Shown: positions 36,815 through 47,140 of the stretch, in pieces
Numbering within the stretch: position 1 is the first letter of the stretch
How the letters are laid out: each line of letters begins with the position of its first letter
DNA from: Methylophilus sp. QUAN
GTDB taxonomy: Bacteria; Pseudomonadota; Gammaproteobacteria; Burkholderiales; Methylophilaceae
Assembly (NCBI RefSeq): GCF_015354445.1
Contig: NZ_JADKYT010000001.1
Location: 1,054,001 to 1,118,000, forward strand
Direction of reading: 5' to 3'
Length of the DNA: 64,000 nt
Made by a program: the position numbers and the translations under genes
The notes under the pieces: model-generated
The model's database searches: none
Told to the model about the DNA's origin: nothing
Seen by the model: only the letters and a program-made list of their open reading frames with translations

Positions 36815-37873
36815 ATGGCGCAACACTTCACATTACAAGAGATTGTTGCGTCTCTGGGTGGACAGCTAGACATTGGCACACATGCCCGTGCAGCAGCGCT
36901 CAAGGTGGCTCGTATGGCCTCTTTGGCGCAAGCGCAACCTGATGCCATTGCTTTTTTTAATGACACCAAATACACACAATCATTGCAGGCCACGCAGGCC
37001 GCGGCAGTGATCCTGCGGCCTGAGCACCGTCATTTGTCAACGTTGCCCTGTATCCTGACGGATAATCCGTATGCTTATTTTGCCAAGCTGTCTGCATTGA
37101 TGAATCCACCCAAGCAGTATGTGAATCACGTACATGCCAGTGCTGCAATCGGTTTTGATACACATTTGCCTGCAGAGTTGACGGTAGATGCCATGGTGAG
37201 CATCGGTGATCGCGTGAAGTTGGGCCGTGATGTACGCATTGGTGCGGGTTGCGTAATTGAAGATGATGTGACGATAGGCGCACATACGGTGTTAGAGCCA
37301 CGTGTTGTCGTCAAGCATGGTACTGTCATCGGTAGCCATTGCCATTTGTTTTCCGGCTGTGTGATTGGAAATGATGGTTTTGGCTATGCAGAAGAACAAG
37401 GCCAATGGGTTAAAATACCGCAAATTGGCCGCGTAGTGATTGGTGATCATGTCGATATTGGTGCCAATACGACGGTGGATCGCGGTGCACTGGATGATAC
37501 CGTGATCGCAGACGGCGTGAAGTTGGACAATTTGATACAGGTCGCCCATAATGTTCGAATTGGCGCGCATACTGTGATTGCGGGCTGCGTTGGTATTGCG
37601 GGTAGTGCCGTGATCGGCGCGCACTGCAAGATTGGTGGGGCGGCCATGATACTGGGTCACTTGCACATCGTTGATGGTGTCACCATCTCACCAGGCTCCA
37701 TGATTATGCGCTCCATACAGCAAGCGGGTACTTATACAGCGGTGATGCCATTTCAGAAGCACGAAGACTGGCTACGGACGGCCGCAAACATCCGTCATTT
37801 GGAACAACATAACCTCAAGCTCAAACGGCTTGAGCAAGCAATAAGCAACATACAAAAACATTCGGAAGATTGA
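36815..37873 (+). CDS. lpxD: UDP-3-O-(3-hydroxyacyl)glucosamine N-acyltransferase
   Basis: 352 residues; third step of lipid A synthesis. N-terminal uridine-binding domain (~1-100), then left-handed beta-helix hexapeptide repeats (~105-310) and a C-terminal helix. Catalytic His in the [16 protein letters not shown] region. Start has AAGGG upstream. Its stop overlaps the start area of fabZ. Confidence 0.96.
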   Translation: MAQHFTLQEIVASLGGQLDIGTHARAAALKVARMASLAQAQPDAIAFFNDTKYTQSLQATQAAAVILRPEHRHLSTLPCILTDNPYAYFAKLSALMNPPKQYVNHVHASAAIGFDTHLPAELTVDAMVSIGDRVKLGRDVRIGAGCVIEDDVTIGAHTVLEPRVVVKHGTVIGSHCHLFSGCVIGNDGFGYAEEQGQWVKIPQIGRVVIGDHVDIGANTTVDRGALDDTVIADGVKLDNLIQVAHNVRIGAHTVIAGCVGIAGSAVIGAHCKIGGAAMILGHLHIVDGVTISPGSMIMRSIQQAGTYTAVMPFQKHEDWLRTAANIRHLEQHNLKLKRLEQAISNIQKHSED

Positions 37874-37881
37874 GAGATTTT

Positions 37882-38346
37882 ATGGCTGAAAACACAATGA
37901 ATAGCATGGATATTCATGAGATTTTGGAACACTTGCCGCACCGCTATCCATTTGTGCTGGTTGACCGTGTATTGTCCATGGAGTTGGGTAAAGAGATTAC
38001 TGCCGTGAAAAACGTCTCGGTCAATGAGCCTTATTTCCCTGGTCACTTCCCATACCATCCAGTGATGCCTGGCGTACTGATTGTTGAAGCCATGGCGCAA
38101 GCAGCAGCTTTGCTGTCTTTTAAAACCATGGGCACCAAGCCGACCAATGACTCGGTGTATTACTTTGCCGGCATTGATAACGTACGCTTTAAAAAGCCGG
38201 TATCACCTGGTGACCAGATTATTCTACACGTTAAGATTGACCGTATCCTCAAGGGGATCTGGAAATACATTGCCGTGGCCAAAGTGGGCGACGAAGTGGT
38301 GGCAGAAGCCAATATGATGTGTATCCTCAAAGCCATTGAAAAATAA
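37882..38346 (+). CDS. fabZ: 3-hydroxyacyl-ACP dehydratase FabZ
   Basis: 154-residue hot-dog fold enzyme dehydrating 3-hydroxyacyl-ACP in fatty acid elongation. [13 protein letters not shown], catalytic His in [11 protein letters not shown] and Glu in LIVEAMAQ. I chose ATG 37882, with GAGAGA upstream; a TTG 12 bases earlier overlaps the lpxD stop. Confidence 0.96.
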   Translation: MAENTMNSMDIHEILEHLPHRYPFVLVDRVLSMELGKEITAVKNVSVNEPYFPGHFPYHPVMPGVLIVEAMAQAAALLSFKTMGTKPTNDSVYYFAGIDNVRFKKPVSPGDQIILHVKIDRILKGIWKYIAVAKVGDEVVAEANMMCILKAIEK

Positions 38347-38388
38347 CCATAGATGCGCCTGCCTTAAAGGCTGGCTGTACAAGTAAAC

Positions 38389-39168
38389 ATGCAAAGCCTG
38401 ATTCATCCTACCGCACTCATTGACCCTAAAGCTGAGCTGGATAGCTCGGTGGAAGTAGGGCCCTATACCACCATTGGTGCGGGTGTCCGCATTGATGCAG
38501 GCACCAAGATTGCCGGACATGTGGTGATTGAAGGGCCAACCACCATAGGCAAGCATAACGAAATCTTCCAGTTTTCTTCCCTGGGCGCCAAGCCGCAAGA
38601 CAAGAAATTCAAAGATGAGCCAACGCTGCTGGAAATCGGTGACCACAATACAATCCGTGAGTTCTGTACCTTTAACCGGGGCACCGTGCAGGATAAAGGC
38701 ACCACCAAAATCGGCAACCATAACTGGATCATGGCTTATGTGCATATCGCGCATGATTGCATCGTTGGTAACCACACCATTATGGCCAACAACTCGTCGC
38801 TGGCCGGGCATGTGACTATTTACGATCACGCGATTCTGGGCGGCTTTACGCTAATTCACCAGTTCTGCCAGATCGGCGAACATATTATTACTGCCGTGGG
38901 GTCTGTCGTATTCAAAGACATTCCGCCTTATGTTACCGCGGCTGGTTATGATGCAGCGCCGCATGGCATTAATTCAGAAGGCCTCAAACGCCGTGGGTTT
39001 AGTGCCGAGACTATCCAACAGATCAAGCGCGCTTATAAGGTGTTGTACCGCCAGGGTTTGTCCTTGGAAGAGGCTAAAACGGCCTTGGCTGACATGGAAA
39101 AATCCTGCCCCGAAATTGGCTTGATGACCCGTTTTCTTGCGCAAACAACGCGCGGCATTGTACGTTAA
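38389..39168 (+). CDS. lpxA: UDP-N-acetylglucosamine acyltransferase
   Basis: 259 residues; first step of lipid A synthesis. Left-handed beta helix (~1-190) with hexapeptide repeats, HPTALIDPKAELDSSVEVGP at the start and the catalytic His region (NWIMAYVHIAHDC), plus a helical C-terminus. Located between fabZ and lpxB, the usual order. Confidence 0.97.
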   Translation: MQSLIHPTALIDPKAELDSSVEVGPYTTIGAGVRIDAGTKIAGHVVIEGPTTIGKHNEIFQFSSLGAKPQDKKFKDEPTLLEIGDHNTIREFCTFNRGTVQDKGTTKIGNHNWIMAYVHIAHDCIVGNHTIMANNSSLAGHVTIYDHAILGGFTLIHQFCQIGEHIITAVGSVVFKDIPPYVTAAGYDAAPHGINSEGLKRRGFSAETIQQIKRAYKVLYRQGLSLEEAKTALADMEKSCPEIGLMTRFLAQTTRGIVR

Positions 39169-39180
39169 TTCAAAGAGACT

Positions 39181-40344
39181 ATGGCTAAGATTGCAATGGT
39201 GGCGGGAGAGGCCTCCGGAGACTTGCTGGGCTATCATCTCATTCAGGAACTGAAATCGTTACAGCCTGAGGTCGAGATTTTCGGCATCGCGGGCCCCAAA
39301 ATGATGAGTTTGGGGGCTAAGTCCTTATTTCCGATAGAACGCCTGTCTGTGCGCGGTTACCTTGAGGTACTGCGGCACTTGTGGGGTTTATTGAAACTGC
39401 GCAAGCAGCTGTATAAACATATCCTCAAAGAAAGGCCTGATGTCTTTATTGGCATTGATGCACCTGACTTTAACTTCTGGTTGGAGCGCAAACTCAAAGC
39501 CAAAGGCATTGCGACCATCCATTACGTGAGCCCTTCAATCTGGGCCTGGCGGCAAAAGCGCATCCATAAAATCAAACGCGCGGTGTCACACATGTTGGCG
39601 CTGTTCCCGTTTGAGCCTGCGCTGTATCAGCAAGTTGGCGTGCCGGTAACTTATATCGGCCACCCTTTGGCAGATGCTTTGCCTATGGAACCGGATGTTG
39701 GTCAGGCCAGGGAAAAGCTCAAATTGAAGAAAAACCACGTGGTGATTGCCATGCTGCCCGGCAGCCGCCAGTCTGAGGTTACGTTCCACGCGGATTTATT
39801 GCTGGAAACGGCGATCGTCTTCGATCGCCTGATGCGCGAGAATGGTCAAAGCGTGCAGTTTCTGGTGCCACTGGTGACGCGCGAAACACGCGATATTTTT
39901 ACCAGCGCCTGGCATCAGCTGCTCACGCAAAAGCCGGATACTGCTATAGATCTGCAAATTATGTTTGGCCATGCGCATGATGCGATGACCGCAGCAGATG
40001 CTGTGTTGGTGGCCTCAGGCACGGCCACGCTGGAAGCGGCTTTGCTGAAAAAGCCGATGGTGATCACCTACAAAATGTCTAATATGAGCTGGCAGTTGCT
40101 TAAGCGCATGCGCTTGCAGCCTTATGTCGGCCTGCCCAATATTTTGGCTGGTGAATTTATTGTACCTGAGTTGTTGCAAAAAGAAGCGACGCCAGAAGGT
40201 GTTGCACAGACACTGTACAATTTGCTGGCAGATAAAACCGGTCTCGCCGTGTTGCAGGAAAAATACCGCCATATTCATGCACAACTTAAACAAAACAGCG
40301 CGCAGAAAGCTGCGGCTGTCGTCAAACAGTTCTTACAGGCTTGA
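39181..40344 (+). CDS. lpxB: Lipid A disaccharide synthase
   Basis: 387 residues; GT19 glycosyltransferase joining the two lipid A glucosamines. [16 protein letters not shown] at the N-terminus, [19 protein letters not shown] and LPGSRQSEV are family signatures. Stop overlaps the rnhB start (TGATG). Confidence 0.97.
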   Translation: MAKIAMVAGEASGDLLGYHLIQELKSLQPEVEIFGIAGPKMMSLGAKSLFPIERLSVRGYLEVLRHLWGLLKLRKQLYKHILKERPDVFIGIDAPDFNFWLERKLKAKGIATIHYVSPSIWAWRQKRIHKIKRAVSHMLALFPFEPALYQQVGVPVTYIGHPLADALPMEPDVGQAREKLKLKKNHVVIAMLPGSRQSEVTFHADLLLETAIVFDRLMRENGQSVQFLVPLVTRETRDIFTSAWHQLLTQKPDTAIDLQIMFGHAHDAMTAADAVLVASGTATLEAALLKKPMVITYKMSNMSWQLLKRMRLQPYVGLPNILAGEFIVPELLQKEATPEGVAQTLYNLLADKTGLAVLQEKYRHIHAQLKQNSAQKAAAVVKQFLQA

Positions 40345-40925
40345 TGTTGATGCAGCGACTATGTGGCATTGATGAAGCGGGCAGGGGGCCATTGGCCGGT
40401 GCGGTGTACGCGGCGGCGGTGATTCTCAACCCGGAACGGCCAATTGCTGGCCTGGCGGACTCAAAAAAACTGTCTGAAGCCAAGCGTGATGCGTTGGCGA
40501 TTGAGATTAAGGCGCATGCACTGGCCTGGGGTATTGCTAGCGTCAGCGCGCAGGAGATTGATGAGATCAATATCCTGCAAGCCAGCCTGCTGGCCATGCA
40601 GCGCGCTTACCATGCGATGGTGGCGCAGTTCGGGGTGCATGCAACACTCATTCAGGTTGACGGTAATCGCCGCCCCAAATTTGAATTACCTTGTGAAGCG
40701 ATTGTAAAAGGCGATAGTAAGGTCGCTGAAATTTCTGCCGCTTCTATCCTCGCTAAAACCGCCAGGGATGCTTCCTTGCTGGTGCTGGATGCGCAGTATC
40801 CACAATATGGTTTTGCGCAGCATAAAGGCTATCCCACAGCGCTGCATCTGGCGAGGTTGGCGCAATATGGCATCACGCCGGAACATAGACGTAGCTACGG
40901 TCCGGTGAAAAAACTTTTAGGATAA
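40344..40925 (+). CDS. rnhB: Ribonuclease HII
   Basis: 193 residues; cuts RNA in RNA/DNA hybrids, including single ribonucleotides. First catalytic motif [13 protein letters not shown], later [25 protein letters not shown] 40344 overlaps the lpxB stop; ATG 40350 is an alternative. Last gene of the long plus-strand string. The 253 bases after it hold an AT-rich promoter-like region but no gene. Confidence 0.95.
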   Translation: MLMQRLCGIDEAGRGPLAGAVYAAAVILNPERPIAGLADSKKLSEAKRDALAIEIKAHALAWGIASVSAQEIDEINILQASLLAMQRAYHAMVAQFGVHATLIQVDGNRRPKFELPCEAIVKGDSKVAEISAASILAKTARDASLLVLDAQYPQYGFAQHKGYPTALHLARLAQYGITPEHRRSYGPVKKLLG

Positions 40926-41072
40926 CTCTTAAGCTTCTTTGCTCGGGCTTCTTTGTCCGGGCTTTTGCGTCAATTGACCTATGCGCTTGTTGCGGGCGCT
41001 TCCTCGTAAAAAATCCAGTATGTAAAGCTTTTCTGACAATCCCCATGCGTGTTGCTAGGACATTCTCTGTCT

Positions 41073-41107
41073 ATTATTAACTTAAATTGTTAATTAAAGT
41101 TAATAAT
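41073..41107. repeat. AT-rich inverted repeat upstream of the small HTH gene
   Basis: ATTATTAACTT (41073-41083) and AAGTTAATAAT (41097-41107), an 11 bp perfect inverted repeat with a 13-base spacer, 72 bases before the HTH gene. May be an operator for the gene's own product. Confidence 0.45.
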
Positions 41108-41178
41108 ATTGTGTTATTGTATTTATTGGCATTGTATTTTGATGTGGATATACGCTTTAACCTGATTGAGAGAGCCAG

Positions 41179-41409
41179 ATGATGCACGACAATCCATTGA
41201 CCCCGGCGCTATCTGATTTAATGAAAGCCTGTCAGAAATTTAAAACCACTGAATCCAAAGTGTTGGCCATCCATTTAAACAAATCACCGGCCACCGTGCG
41301 CACCGAGTTTCAGCGTGCCATGGCGCTGATGAATGTTAACTCACGCTATGCTGCACTGAAAACCGCGGAAGAAAATGGATGGCTTGAGGTGACGTCAAAA
41401 CAACATTAA
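41179..41409 (+). CDS. Small stand-alone GerE/LuxR-type HTH protein
   Basis: 76 residues. The central segment TTESKVLAIHLNKSPATVRT, continuing EFQRAMALMNVNSRYAALK, resembles the LuxR C-terminal helix-turn-helix (family: SPATVKTHLKRIYRKLGVSNR). There is no sensor domain. It is probably a DNA-binding regulator, or a diverged relic. Two adjacent ATG codons mark the start, with GAGAGAG upstream. It sits ahead of the 702-residue protein gene (126-base gap) and may regulate it; that is inference. Confidence 0.6.
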   Translation: MMHDNPLTPALSDLMKACQKFKTTESKVLAIHLNKSPATVRTEFQRAMALMNVNSRYAALKTAEENGWLEVTSKQH

Positions 41410-41535
41410 ATGCGATAAATTGCGTTTATTTTCTTAGAAAATGTATGCAATTGCAGTATGGTGTTCTTGTGCGCGGTTGGGTAACTTGAGTGCTTCAAAC
41501 GCATTCAATCACAACCTGACCGAGGATGACGCGCC

Positions 41536-43644
41536 ATGCAAAATCAACCATTTAAACGCCCAGTCGTTTCCGCTGAACTTAGCAAATTGCGGAGCCGTTT
41601 TCAAACCCTGATTGTAGGCAATGCCAATTATTTTGGGCATTTATCGGGCGCTGGCTTGCCAAAAGCGGTGCAAAAGATACAGGGCAATATCCACTATGAG
41701 AATCTGGGTTGCCTGGGTTTGCAGCCGCAATTTAATCTGCTCAAGGCAGTGGTATATATCAACCAGGATAACGGTTACTCAGGTGGCTTGTGTTCCGCGG
41801 GTTCGCAAGAGTACGTCAGGTTTTATTTATCCTTTGACGATGGGATTACTTGGGTGGATCAGGGTCTGGCCAGTTTAAATGTCCACGATGTGAAGCATGA
41901 AGGTCGCTTGGAGTATTCGGTAGAGATGCCAGTGGATATCAAGCGTTATTCATGCAAAAAAGCCAATCAACTCCTGGCGCGCGCGATCTTGTCATGGGGT
42001 GTCGCGCCGCCTGCCAATACTCCACATTACACACCAGTGTGGGGCAATGTGGTGAATGCCCATATCCTGGCCCAGCCTGCACACAGTTTGCTGCTTAAAG
42101 ATGTGATTGATAGCGCAATCTTGAAAGACGTCAGTGAATTGATCGATCTGGATCTGAAAATTCCCACCGCCGTGTTGCCTGTCAATTATGTTGCCCTGGA
42201 GCAAAGCTATCACGAGGCGCAGTTAGCCCCACATCGTTTGGCTTATCCTTTAGTGCAAACATTGATGGCGCAGCCAGCCCAACTCAGTGCTTTGCAGGCC
42301 CAGGTCAAGCAATCGTTCGGACCTCTGAAGTTTGACTGGTCTAAAGTTGTAGAGAGTATTGCCAATACCGATGGCAATATCGATTTTGAAGAGCTTAATT
42401 GTATTGGCCTGCAACCCAGAGCAACGCTGGACCATTTGGTGGGTGTGTTAAAAATCAAGAAGTCACAGGGCTATTCGGGAAACTTGTGTACCAAGGGCAG
42501 CCAGGAGTATGTACGTTTCTACCTTGATTTTGGCGCGGGCTGGCAGGATATGGGCCTCACCTCGGTGCAAGTGCATGATATCCATAGCTTGCCCAAGGAC
42601 GGCTTTAATTATGCGGTGTTTTTGCCTGTCGATTTAAGTAAATATAAGAAGCCCTGCAAGCAGGGGCCGGTGTACGCGAAAATGCGCGCTATCCTTTCCT
42701 GGAGTTCACCGCCACCAGCCAATACCCCTGACTATAAACCAGTGTGGGGCAATACTGAAAACACCACGATCATGTTAACACCGGGCATGATTGATCAAAA
42801 CTGGAAGCCAGCTCCGATGATTACGGCCGTTTGTGGGCAAAGTATTGCCGATATTCATCCGGCGGCGGGTACATTGACAAACGCGGCGTTTAGCGATGCA
42901 CCGTTTGGCAACAGTCTCTGGATTAGTGGTCATATTGGCAATGCGCCAGATGCCAGCAGTGGGGTAGCCAAGCTCAAGTACCGCTTGAACTACAGCACGG
43001 ATGGTATTCACTTTAATCCCGTGACGAATCCGTTTAAGCTGGCGTTGGAACAACTAAGTGGCGGTACCTGGAGCTTTCCGGCACCCGTCACACAAGCGCC
43101 GCTGGCGGACGGCTATATCGAGTACCAGGAGGACTTGGTTGCGCCGCTACAAACCTTTGTAAACCTGGATATTCTAGGTGTTTTGCACACGGCAGGCGAT
43201 GCCAGTCCTTACCGTTGGCTGCAGATGGAAGTCGTGGATCCTTTAAATCCGGCGACCACTTATTTATCGAATACGATTAAAGTGAGGGTGGATAACACTG
43301 CCCCGACTGCCGCCATTACCATGGATCAAGGGCCTTGTTCGGATATTAAGGTCGGCGATGCCATTACCGGCAGCTATAGCGCGGCAGACGATTTTCTGGG
43401 GGGCGTCTCGATTGCGATTCTTGGTAATCCGGGGGGCGTGCTAACCAAAACACCTGTGACCCTCACGGCTAGCAATGAGTCTGGCACCTGGCGCTTAGAA
43501 ACCACAGGCATGACCAAGTGTGGATATGTTGTGCAATTGACTAGTTCGGATCGTGCCCTGATTGGCTATGCCAGTGGCACCGCGTATTACACAGGGGGCG
43601 GGCATCAATTTCAACCCACGGCTATCGGTTTTTGCTTAAGATAG
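41536..43644 (+). CDS. Conserved hypothetical protein with a duplicated ~130-residue domain
   Basis: 702 residues, no signal peptide or membrane helix seen. Two similar blocks, about 50-178 and 280-413, share GCLGLQPQ/CIGLQPR, GYSG(G/N)LC, GSQEYVRFYL, VHD, ILSW and PPANTPxYxPVWGN. A third region (~420-700) is different and looks like beta-sandwich modules (VDNTAPTAAI at about 590). I know similar PPANTP...PVWGN proteins as uncharacterised families. Cys residues are conserved between the blocks. Function unknown; a binding protein or part of a larger surface or enzyme assembly is possible. GAGGA precedes the ATG. Confidence 0.75.
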   Translation: MQNQPFKRPVVSAELSKLRSRFQTLIVGNANYFGHLSGAGLPKAVQKIQGNIHYENLGCLGLQPQFNLLKAVVYINQDNGYSGGLCSAGSQEYVRFYLSFDDGITWVDQGLASLNVHDVKHEGRLEYSVEMPVDIKRYSCKKANQLLARAILSWGVAPPANTPHYTPVWGNVVNAHILAQPAHSLLLKDVIDSAILKDVSELIDLDLKIPTAVLPVNYVALEQSYHEAQLAPHRLAYPLVQTLMAQPAQLSALQAQVKQSFGPLKFDWSKVVESIANTDGNIDFEELNCIGLQPRATLDHLVGVLKIKKSQGYSGNLCTKGSQEYVRFYLDFGAGWQDMGLTSVQVHDIHSLPKDGFNYAVFLPVDLSKYKKPCKQGPVYAKMRAILSWSSPPPANTPDYKPVWGNTENTTIMLTPGMIDQNWKPAPMITAVCGQSIADIHPAAGTLTNAAFSDAPFGNSLWISGHIGNAPDASSGVAKLKYRLNYSTDGIHFNPVTNPFKLALEQLSGGTWSFPAPVTQAPLADGYIEYQEDLVAPLQTFVNLDILGVLHTAGDASPYRWLQMEVVDPLNPATTYLSNTIKVRVDNTAPTAAITMDQGPCSDIKVGDAITGSYSAADDFLGGVSIAILGNPGGVLTKTPVTLTASNESGTWRLETTGMTKCGYVVQLTSSDRALIGYASGTAYYTGGGHQFQPTAIGFCLR

Positions 43645-43677
43645 CCTCGATGGTAAGTTAAGGTCAGGCATCAAACA

Positions 43678-43702
43678 AAAAGCCGCTCAATGAGCGGCTT
43701 TT
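43678..43702. terminator. Bidirectional intrinsic terminator
   Basis: AAAAGCCGCTCA / TGAGCGGCTTTT, 12 bp stem with a one-base centre, between the 702-residue protein gene and fdxA. Confidence 0.85.
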
Positions 43703-43728
43703 ACGTGTTTGGCTTGAGCGCTAACGGC

Positions 43729-44052
43729 TTATTCAATCAACTGTGCTGTTTTGCCTGCTTTACCATTCATGGCATCTGCATCTGGCAGCGGCTCTTTACG
43801 TGCCGTGATGGTTGGCCAAACGGTAGAGAGGCGCGCATTGAGTTCAATAAAATGCTGCTGGTCTGCAGGTACGTCATCTTCAGAGAAAATGGCTTCTGCC
43901 GGGCATTCAGCCACGCACAGCGTGCAGTCAATACACTCATCCGGGTTGATTGCCAGGAAGTTAGGGCCTTCAACAAAGCAATCTACCGGGCATACATCGA
44001 CGCAGTCGGTATATTTGCACTGAATACAATTCTCGGTTACTACATAAGTCAT
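43729..44052 (-). CDS. fdxA: Seven-iron ferredoxin FdxA
   Basis: 107 residues, 7Fe type: N-terminal [14 protein letters not shown] binds one cluster, [12 protein letters not shown] the other, with a C-terminal extension typical of FdxA. Electron carrier; it may serve the ferredoxin- or flavoprotein-dependent reductases nearby such as CysI, which is inference from position only. Minus strand, 101 bases after cysN. Confidence 0.94.
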   Translation of the reverse strand: MTYVVTENCIQCKYTDCVDVCPVDCFVEGPNFLAINPDECIDCTLCVAECPAEAIFSEDDVPADQQHFIELNARLSTVWPTITARKEPLPDADAMNGKAGKTAQLIE

Positions 44053-44153
44053 GTTTTAAATCCTTTGCAGGCTATGTCAGCCAAAACGATATTTTATTGC
44101 AATTTAGACAAATTGACGATGCGTTGCTTTGTCTTTCGTCAGCTTCTGCTGAA

Positions 44154-45428
44154 TTAAACAATCATGCCAGCACCAACGGTGTTGTTGCTGCTTTCGTCAA
44201 TGACAATAAAGGCACCGGTGGCGCGGTTCTTGTCGTAGCTGTCGACCATCAGTGGTTGCGCCAGTTTGAAGCTAACACGCGCGATATCATTCATTTTGAG
44301 GTCGGCTGTGGCTTGTTGCTCCAGCGTATTCACATCCACCTTGTATTGAATACTGCCAATTTTGGCTTTGGATTCACGTGTGGTGTGGCGCACGATGTAA
44401 GTGCGGGCAGGGGAGAGCGGTGTCTCGGACAGCCAGCACACATGTGCCTCAATTTGTTTGACTGCTTCTGGCGCTTCACTGGTTTTGACGATCATGTCGC
44501 CACGTGAGGTGTCAATTTCATCTTCCAGCAACAGCGTAATGCTTTGTTCTGTTTGTGCTGTTTGCAGTTGATCGTTGCCCAATTGAATGGCTTTAACTTT
44601 AGACTGGTAGCCATTGGGTAAGACGGTCACCGCATCGCCGACAGCGATTGAACCAGATTCCACACGGCCCATAAAGCCACGGAAGTCGTGCAGCTCTGGG
44701 TTGGCAGAGTCGTGCGGACGGCAGACAAACTGCACCGGGAAGCGGAAAGCTTCTGCTTGTTCGCTGTGCGCTGCTGGCGCTGCTTCCAGGATATCCAGCA
44801 AGGTTTCGCCCTGGTACCAGTCCATATTGTCCAGACGGTCTACCAGCATGTCTCCATTGAGGGCTGACATTGGGATAAACTTGATGTCACGTGCCTGTGC
44901 CAGGCCAATTTCAGTCGCAAAGGCAATGTAGTCAGCTTTGATCTTTTCATAAGTGGCTTGGTCATAACTCACCAGGTCCATCTTGTTCACGGCCACCACG
45001 ATATGTGGAATGCCCACCAGGTGCGCCAGATAGCTGTGGCGGCGTGTTTGCGTCAGTACGCCCTTACGCGCATCAATCAAAATGATCGCCAGATTCGCGG
45101 TAGAAGCCGCGGTGACCATGTTGCGTGTGTATTGCTCATGGCCAGGGGCATCAGCAATGATGTACTTACGCGTGCCAGTGCTGAAGTAGCGGTAAGCGAC
45201 GTCAATGGTAATGCCTTGCTCACGCTCGGCTTGCAGGCCATCTGTCAGCAATGACAGGTCAACCGCTTCCATACCGCGTTTTTTCGAGGTGCGCTCAATG
45301 TTGTTCAGCGTATCGGCCAAAATGGTTTTGGTGTCGTACAGCAAGCGGCCAATCAGCGTGCTTTTGCCATCATCCACGCTGCCGCAGGTCATAAAACGCA
45401 GCAAGGAGTCGTTATGTTGTGTCGTCAT
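44154..45428 (-). CDS. cysN: Sulfate adenylyltransferase subunit 1
   Basis: 424-residue GTPase subunit of ATP sulfurylase; with CysD it makes APS from sulfate. G1 GSVDDGKST (16-24), DAPGHEQYTRNM as G3 and NKMD as G4. The ATG at 45428 starts one base after the cysD stop and has AAGAAGG upstream. There is no CysC kinase fusion at the C-terminus. Last gene of the sulfate assimilation operon. Confidence 0.95.
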   Translation of the reverse strand: MTTQHNDSLLRFMTCGSVDDGKSTLIGRLLYDTKTILADTLNNIERTSKKRGMEAVDLSLLTDGLQAEREQGITIDVAYRYFSTGTRKYIIADAPGHEQYTRNMVTAASTANLAIILIDARKGVLTQTRRHSYLAHLVGIPHIVVAVNKMDLVSYDQATYEKIKADYIAFATEIGLAQARDIKFIPMSALNGDMLVDRLDNMDWYQGETLLDILEAAPAAHSEQAEAFRFPVQFVCRPHDSANPELHDFRGFMGRVESGSIAVGDAVTVLPNGYQSKVKAIQLGNDQLQTAQTEQSITLLLEDEIDTSRGDMIVKTSEAPEAVKQIEAHVCWLSETPLSPARTYIVRHTTRESKAKIGSIQYKVDVNTLEQQATADLKMNDIARVSFKLAQPLMVDSYDKNRATGAFIVIDESSNNTVGAGMIV

Positions 45429-45429
45429 A

Positions 45430-46359
45430 TTAGAAATAACCTTCTTTCTTACGCTGCTCCATGGAGGCATCAGACGTTTGATCGTCCAGGCGAGTCGCGC
45501 CGCGCTCGGTAATGGTGGTGGTGGCGGTTTCTACCACAATCTTGCTCACGTCATCGGCATCGGAAATCACCGGTGCGGTGCACGTCACATCGCCCACAGT
45601 ACGGAAACGTACCTGCATATTGATGACTTCTTCACCTGCTTTTGGCTGGTTAATCAGCTCGCCGGAGGCCAAAGGCACATTCACCGGGAAGATGGCACCG
45701 TGACGCATGACGATGTCACGCTGGTGGGCAAAGTAAATGCTAGGCAGTTCGAGTTTTTCGCGTTCGATATACTGCCATACGTCCATCTCGGTCCAATTGG
45801 AGATCGGGAAAGCACGAATGTTTTCGCCTTTATGTACACGGGCGTTATACAGGTTCCAGAGTTCAGGACGCTGGTTTTTCGGGTCCCACTGGCCAAATTC
45901 ATCACGGAAACTCATGATGCGCTCTTTCGCGCGGGCTTTTTCTTCGTCACGACGAGCACCGCCGATGCAGCAATCAAAGCCAAACTCTTCAATGGCTTCG
46001 AGCAAAGTCACCGACTGGTGCTTGTTGCGCGGTTCATCGGGTGTTTTCAATACCACGGTACCGCGCTTCATGGAGTCTTCAACCGAACGCACAATCAGGC
46101 GCTCGCCAAGCTCAGCCGCACGCTGGTCACGGAAGTTAATTACCTCCTGATAGTTGTGACCGGTATCGATATGCATGAGCGGGAAGGGGAAGCGGCCAGG
46201 TCGGAATGCTTTTTCTGCCAGTCGCAAAATGCACAGGGAATCTTTGCCGCCCGAAAACAGCAATACCGGGTTGGCGCATTGGCCTGCCACTTCACGCAGA
46301 ATATGGATGGCTTCAGCTTCCAGCCAGTCCAAATGACTTAAAGGTTGTTTTGTAGACAT
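45430..46359 (-). CDS. cysD: Sulfate adenylyltransferase subunit 2
   Basis: 309 residues; catalytic PP-loop subunit of ATP sulfurylase. PP-loop FSGGKDS (35-41), HIDTGHNY and GGARRDEEKARAKER are diagnostic. ATG 46359 fits the family; longer readings upstream run through the cysH end. 22 bases after the cysH stop. Confidence 0.95.
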   Translation of the reverse strand: MSTKQPLSHLDWLEAEAIHILREVAGQCANPVLLFSGGKDSLCILRLAEKAFRPGRFPFPLMHIDTGHNYQEVINFRDQRAAELGERLIVRSVEDSMKRGTVVLKTPDEPRNKHQSVTLLEAIEEFGFDCCIGGARRDEEKARAKERIMSFRDEFGQWDPKNQRPELWNLYNARVHKGENIRAFPISNWTEMDVWQYIEREKLELPSIYFAHQRDIVMRHGAIFPVNVPLASGELINQPKAGEEVINMQVRFRTVGDVTCTAPVISDADDVSKIVVETATTTITERGATRLDDQTSDASMEQRKKEGYF

Positions 46360-46381
46360 GATTATTTCAATCGTTACGAAT

Positions 46382-47140
46382 TTATTTTTTGACGTGCAAG
46401 CCGCACTCTTTGCTGTCAGGGTTTTCCCACCACCAGCGGCCCGCACGGATATCTTCACCCATGGCCACTGATCTTGTGCAAGGCGCGCAACCAATACTGG
46501 GGTAGAACTGGTCGTGCAGGGCGTTGTAAGGGACTTCAAACAGGCGGATGTAGGCCCAGACTTCTTTCTCTGTCCAGTCACTCAGCGGGTTGAATTTTTC
46601 CAGTTGGTTGCCTGCATCGTATTCGCGGGTTGGCAAATGGCTACGCGTCGCGGCTTGCTCGGCACGCATGCCGGTAATCCAGGCTTGCTTGCCAGCCAGC
46701 GCGCGCTGCAATGGCTCCACTTTACGCATATGGCAGCAGGCTTTACGCAGGTCTATGCTCTCGTAGAATGCATTGATGCCTTGTGTACGCACATAACTTT
46801 CCACTGCCTCGTGTTTAGGGAAAAACACCAGTGGTTTAATGACGTAGGTTTGCTCAACATCTGCCATCAGCGTGTAGGTTTCCGCAGGCAGGCGGCCAGT
46901 ATCCAGCGAGAAAATCTCGATCGCCAGTTTTTCTTTGGCAATGAGGTCGGTCAGCACCATGTCCTCTGCGCCATAACTGTTGGCGAAAGTGATGGCCGGG
47001 AACTCAGCCGCAGCTGCTTGCAGCAATGCCAGCACTTGCGCACGTTTGGCGTGTACGCTGGCAACCAGAGCATCGGTCAGTTCTGGCCGCGTGGCCGGGT
47101 TGCTGGCCGCTGGTTTGAGCATGCTGACGCCGAAACTCAT
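46382..47140 (-). CDS. cysH: Assimilatory APS reductase (CysH family, 4Fe-4S type)
   Basis: 252 residues. In addition to the catalytic ECGLH near the C-terminus it has the CC pair (KACCHMRKVEPL) and CxxC (GCAPCTR) that bind a [4Fe-4S] cluster, the known mark of APS reductases rather than PAPS reductases. It reduces APS to sulfite with thioredoxin. This agrees with the lack of cysC here. The ATG (47140) overlaps the stop of the DUF934 gene. Confidence 0.94.
   Translation of the reverse strand: MSFGVSMLKPAASNPATRPELTDALVASVHAKRAQVLALLQAAAAEFPAITFANSYGAEDMVLTDLIAKEKLAIEIFSLDTGRLPAETYTLMADVEQTYVIKPLVFFPKHEAVESYVRTQGINAFYESIDLRKACCHMRKVEPLQRALAGKQAWITGMRAEQAATRSHLPTREYDAGNQLEKFNPLSDWTEKEVWAYIRLFEVPYNALHDQFYPSIGCAPCTRSVAMGEDIRAGRWWWENPDSKECGLHVKK

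Noticed and set aside
40926-41000. Terminator after rnhB from the repeated CTCGGGCTTCTTTG / TCCGGGCTTTTG sequence.
   Set aside because: These are direct repeats, not inverted ones, so no stable stem forms.
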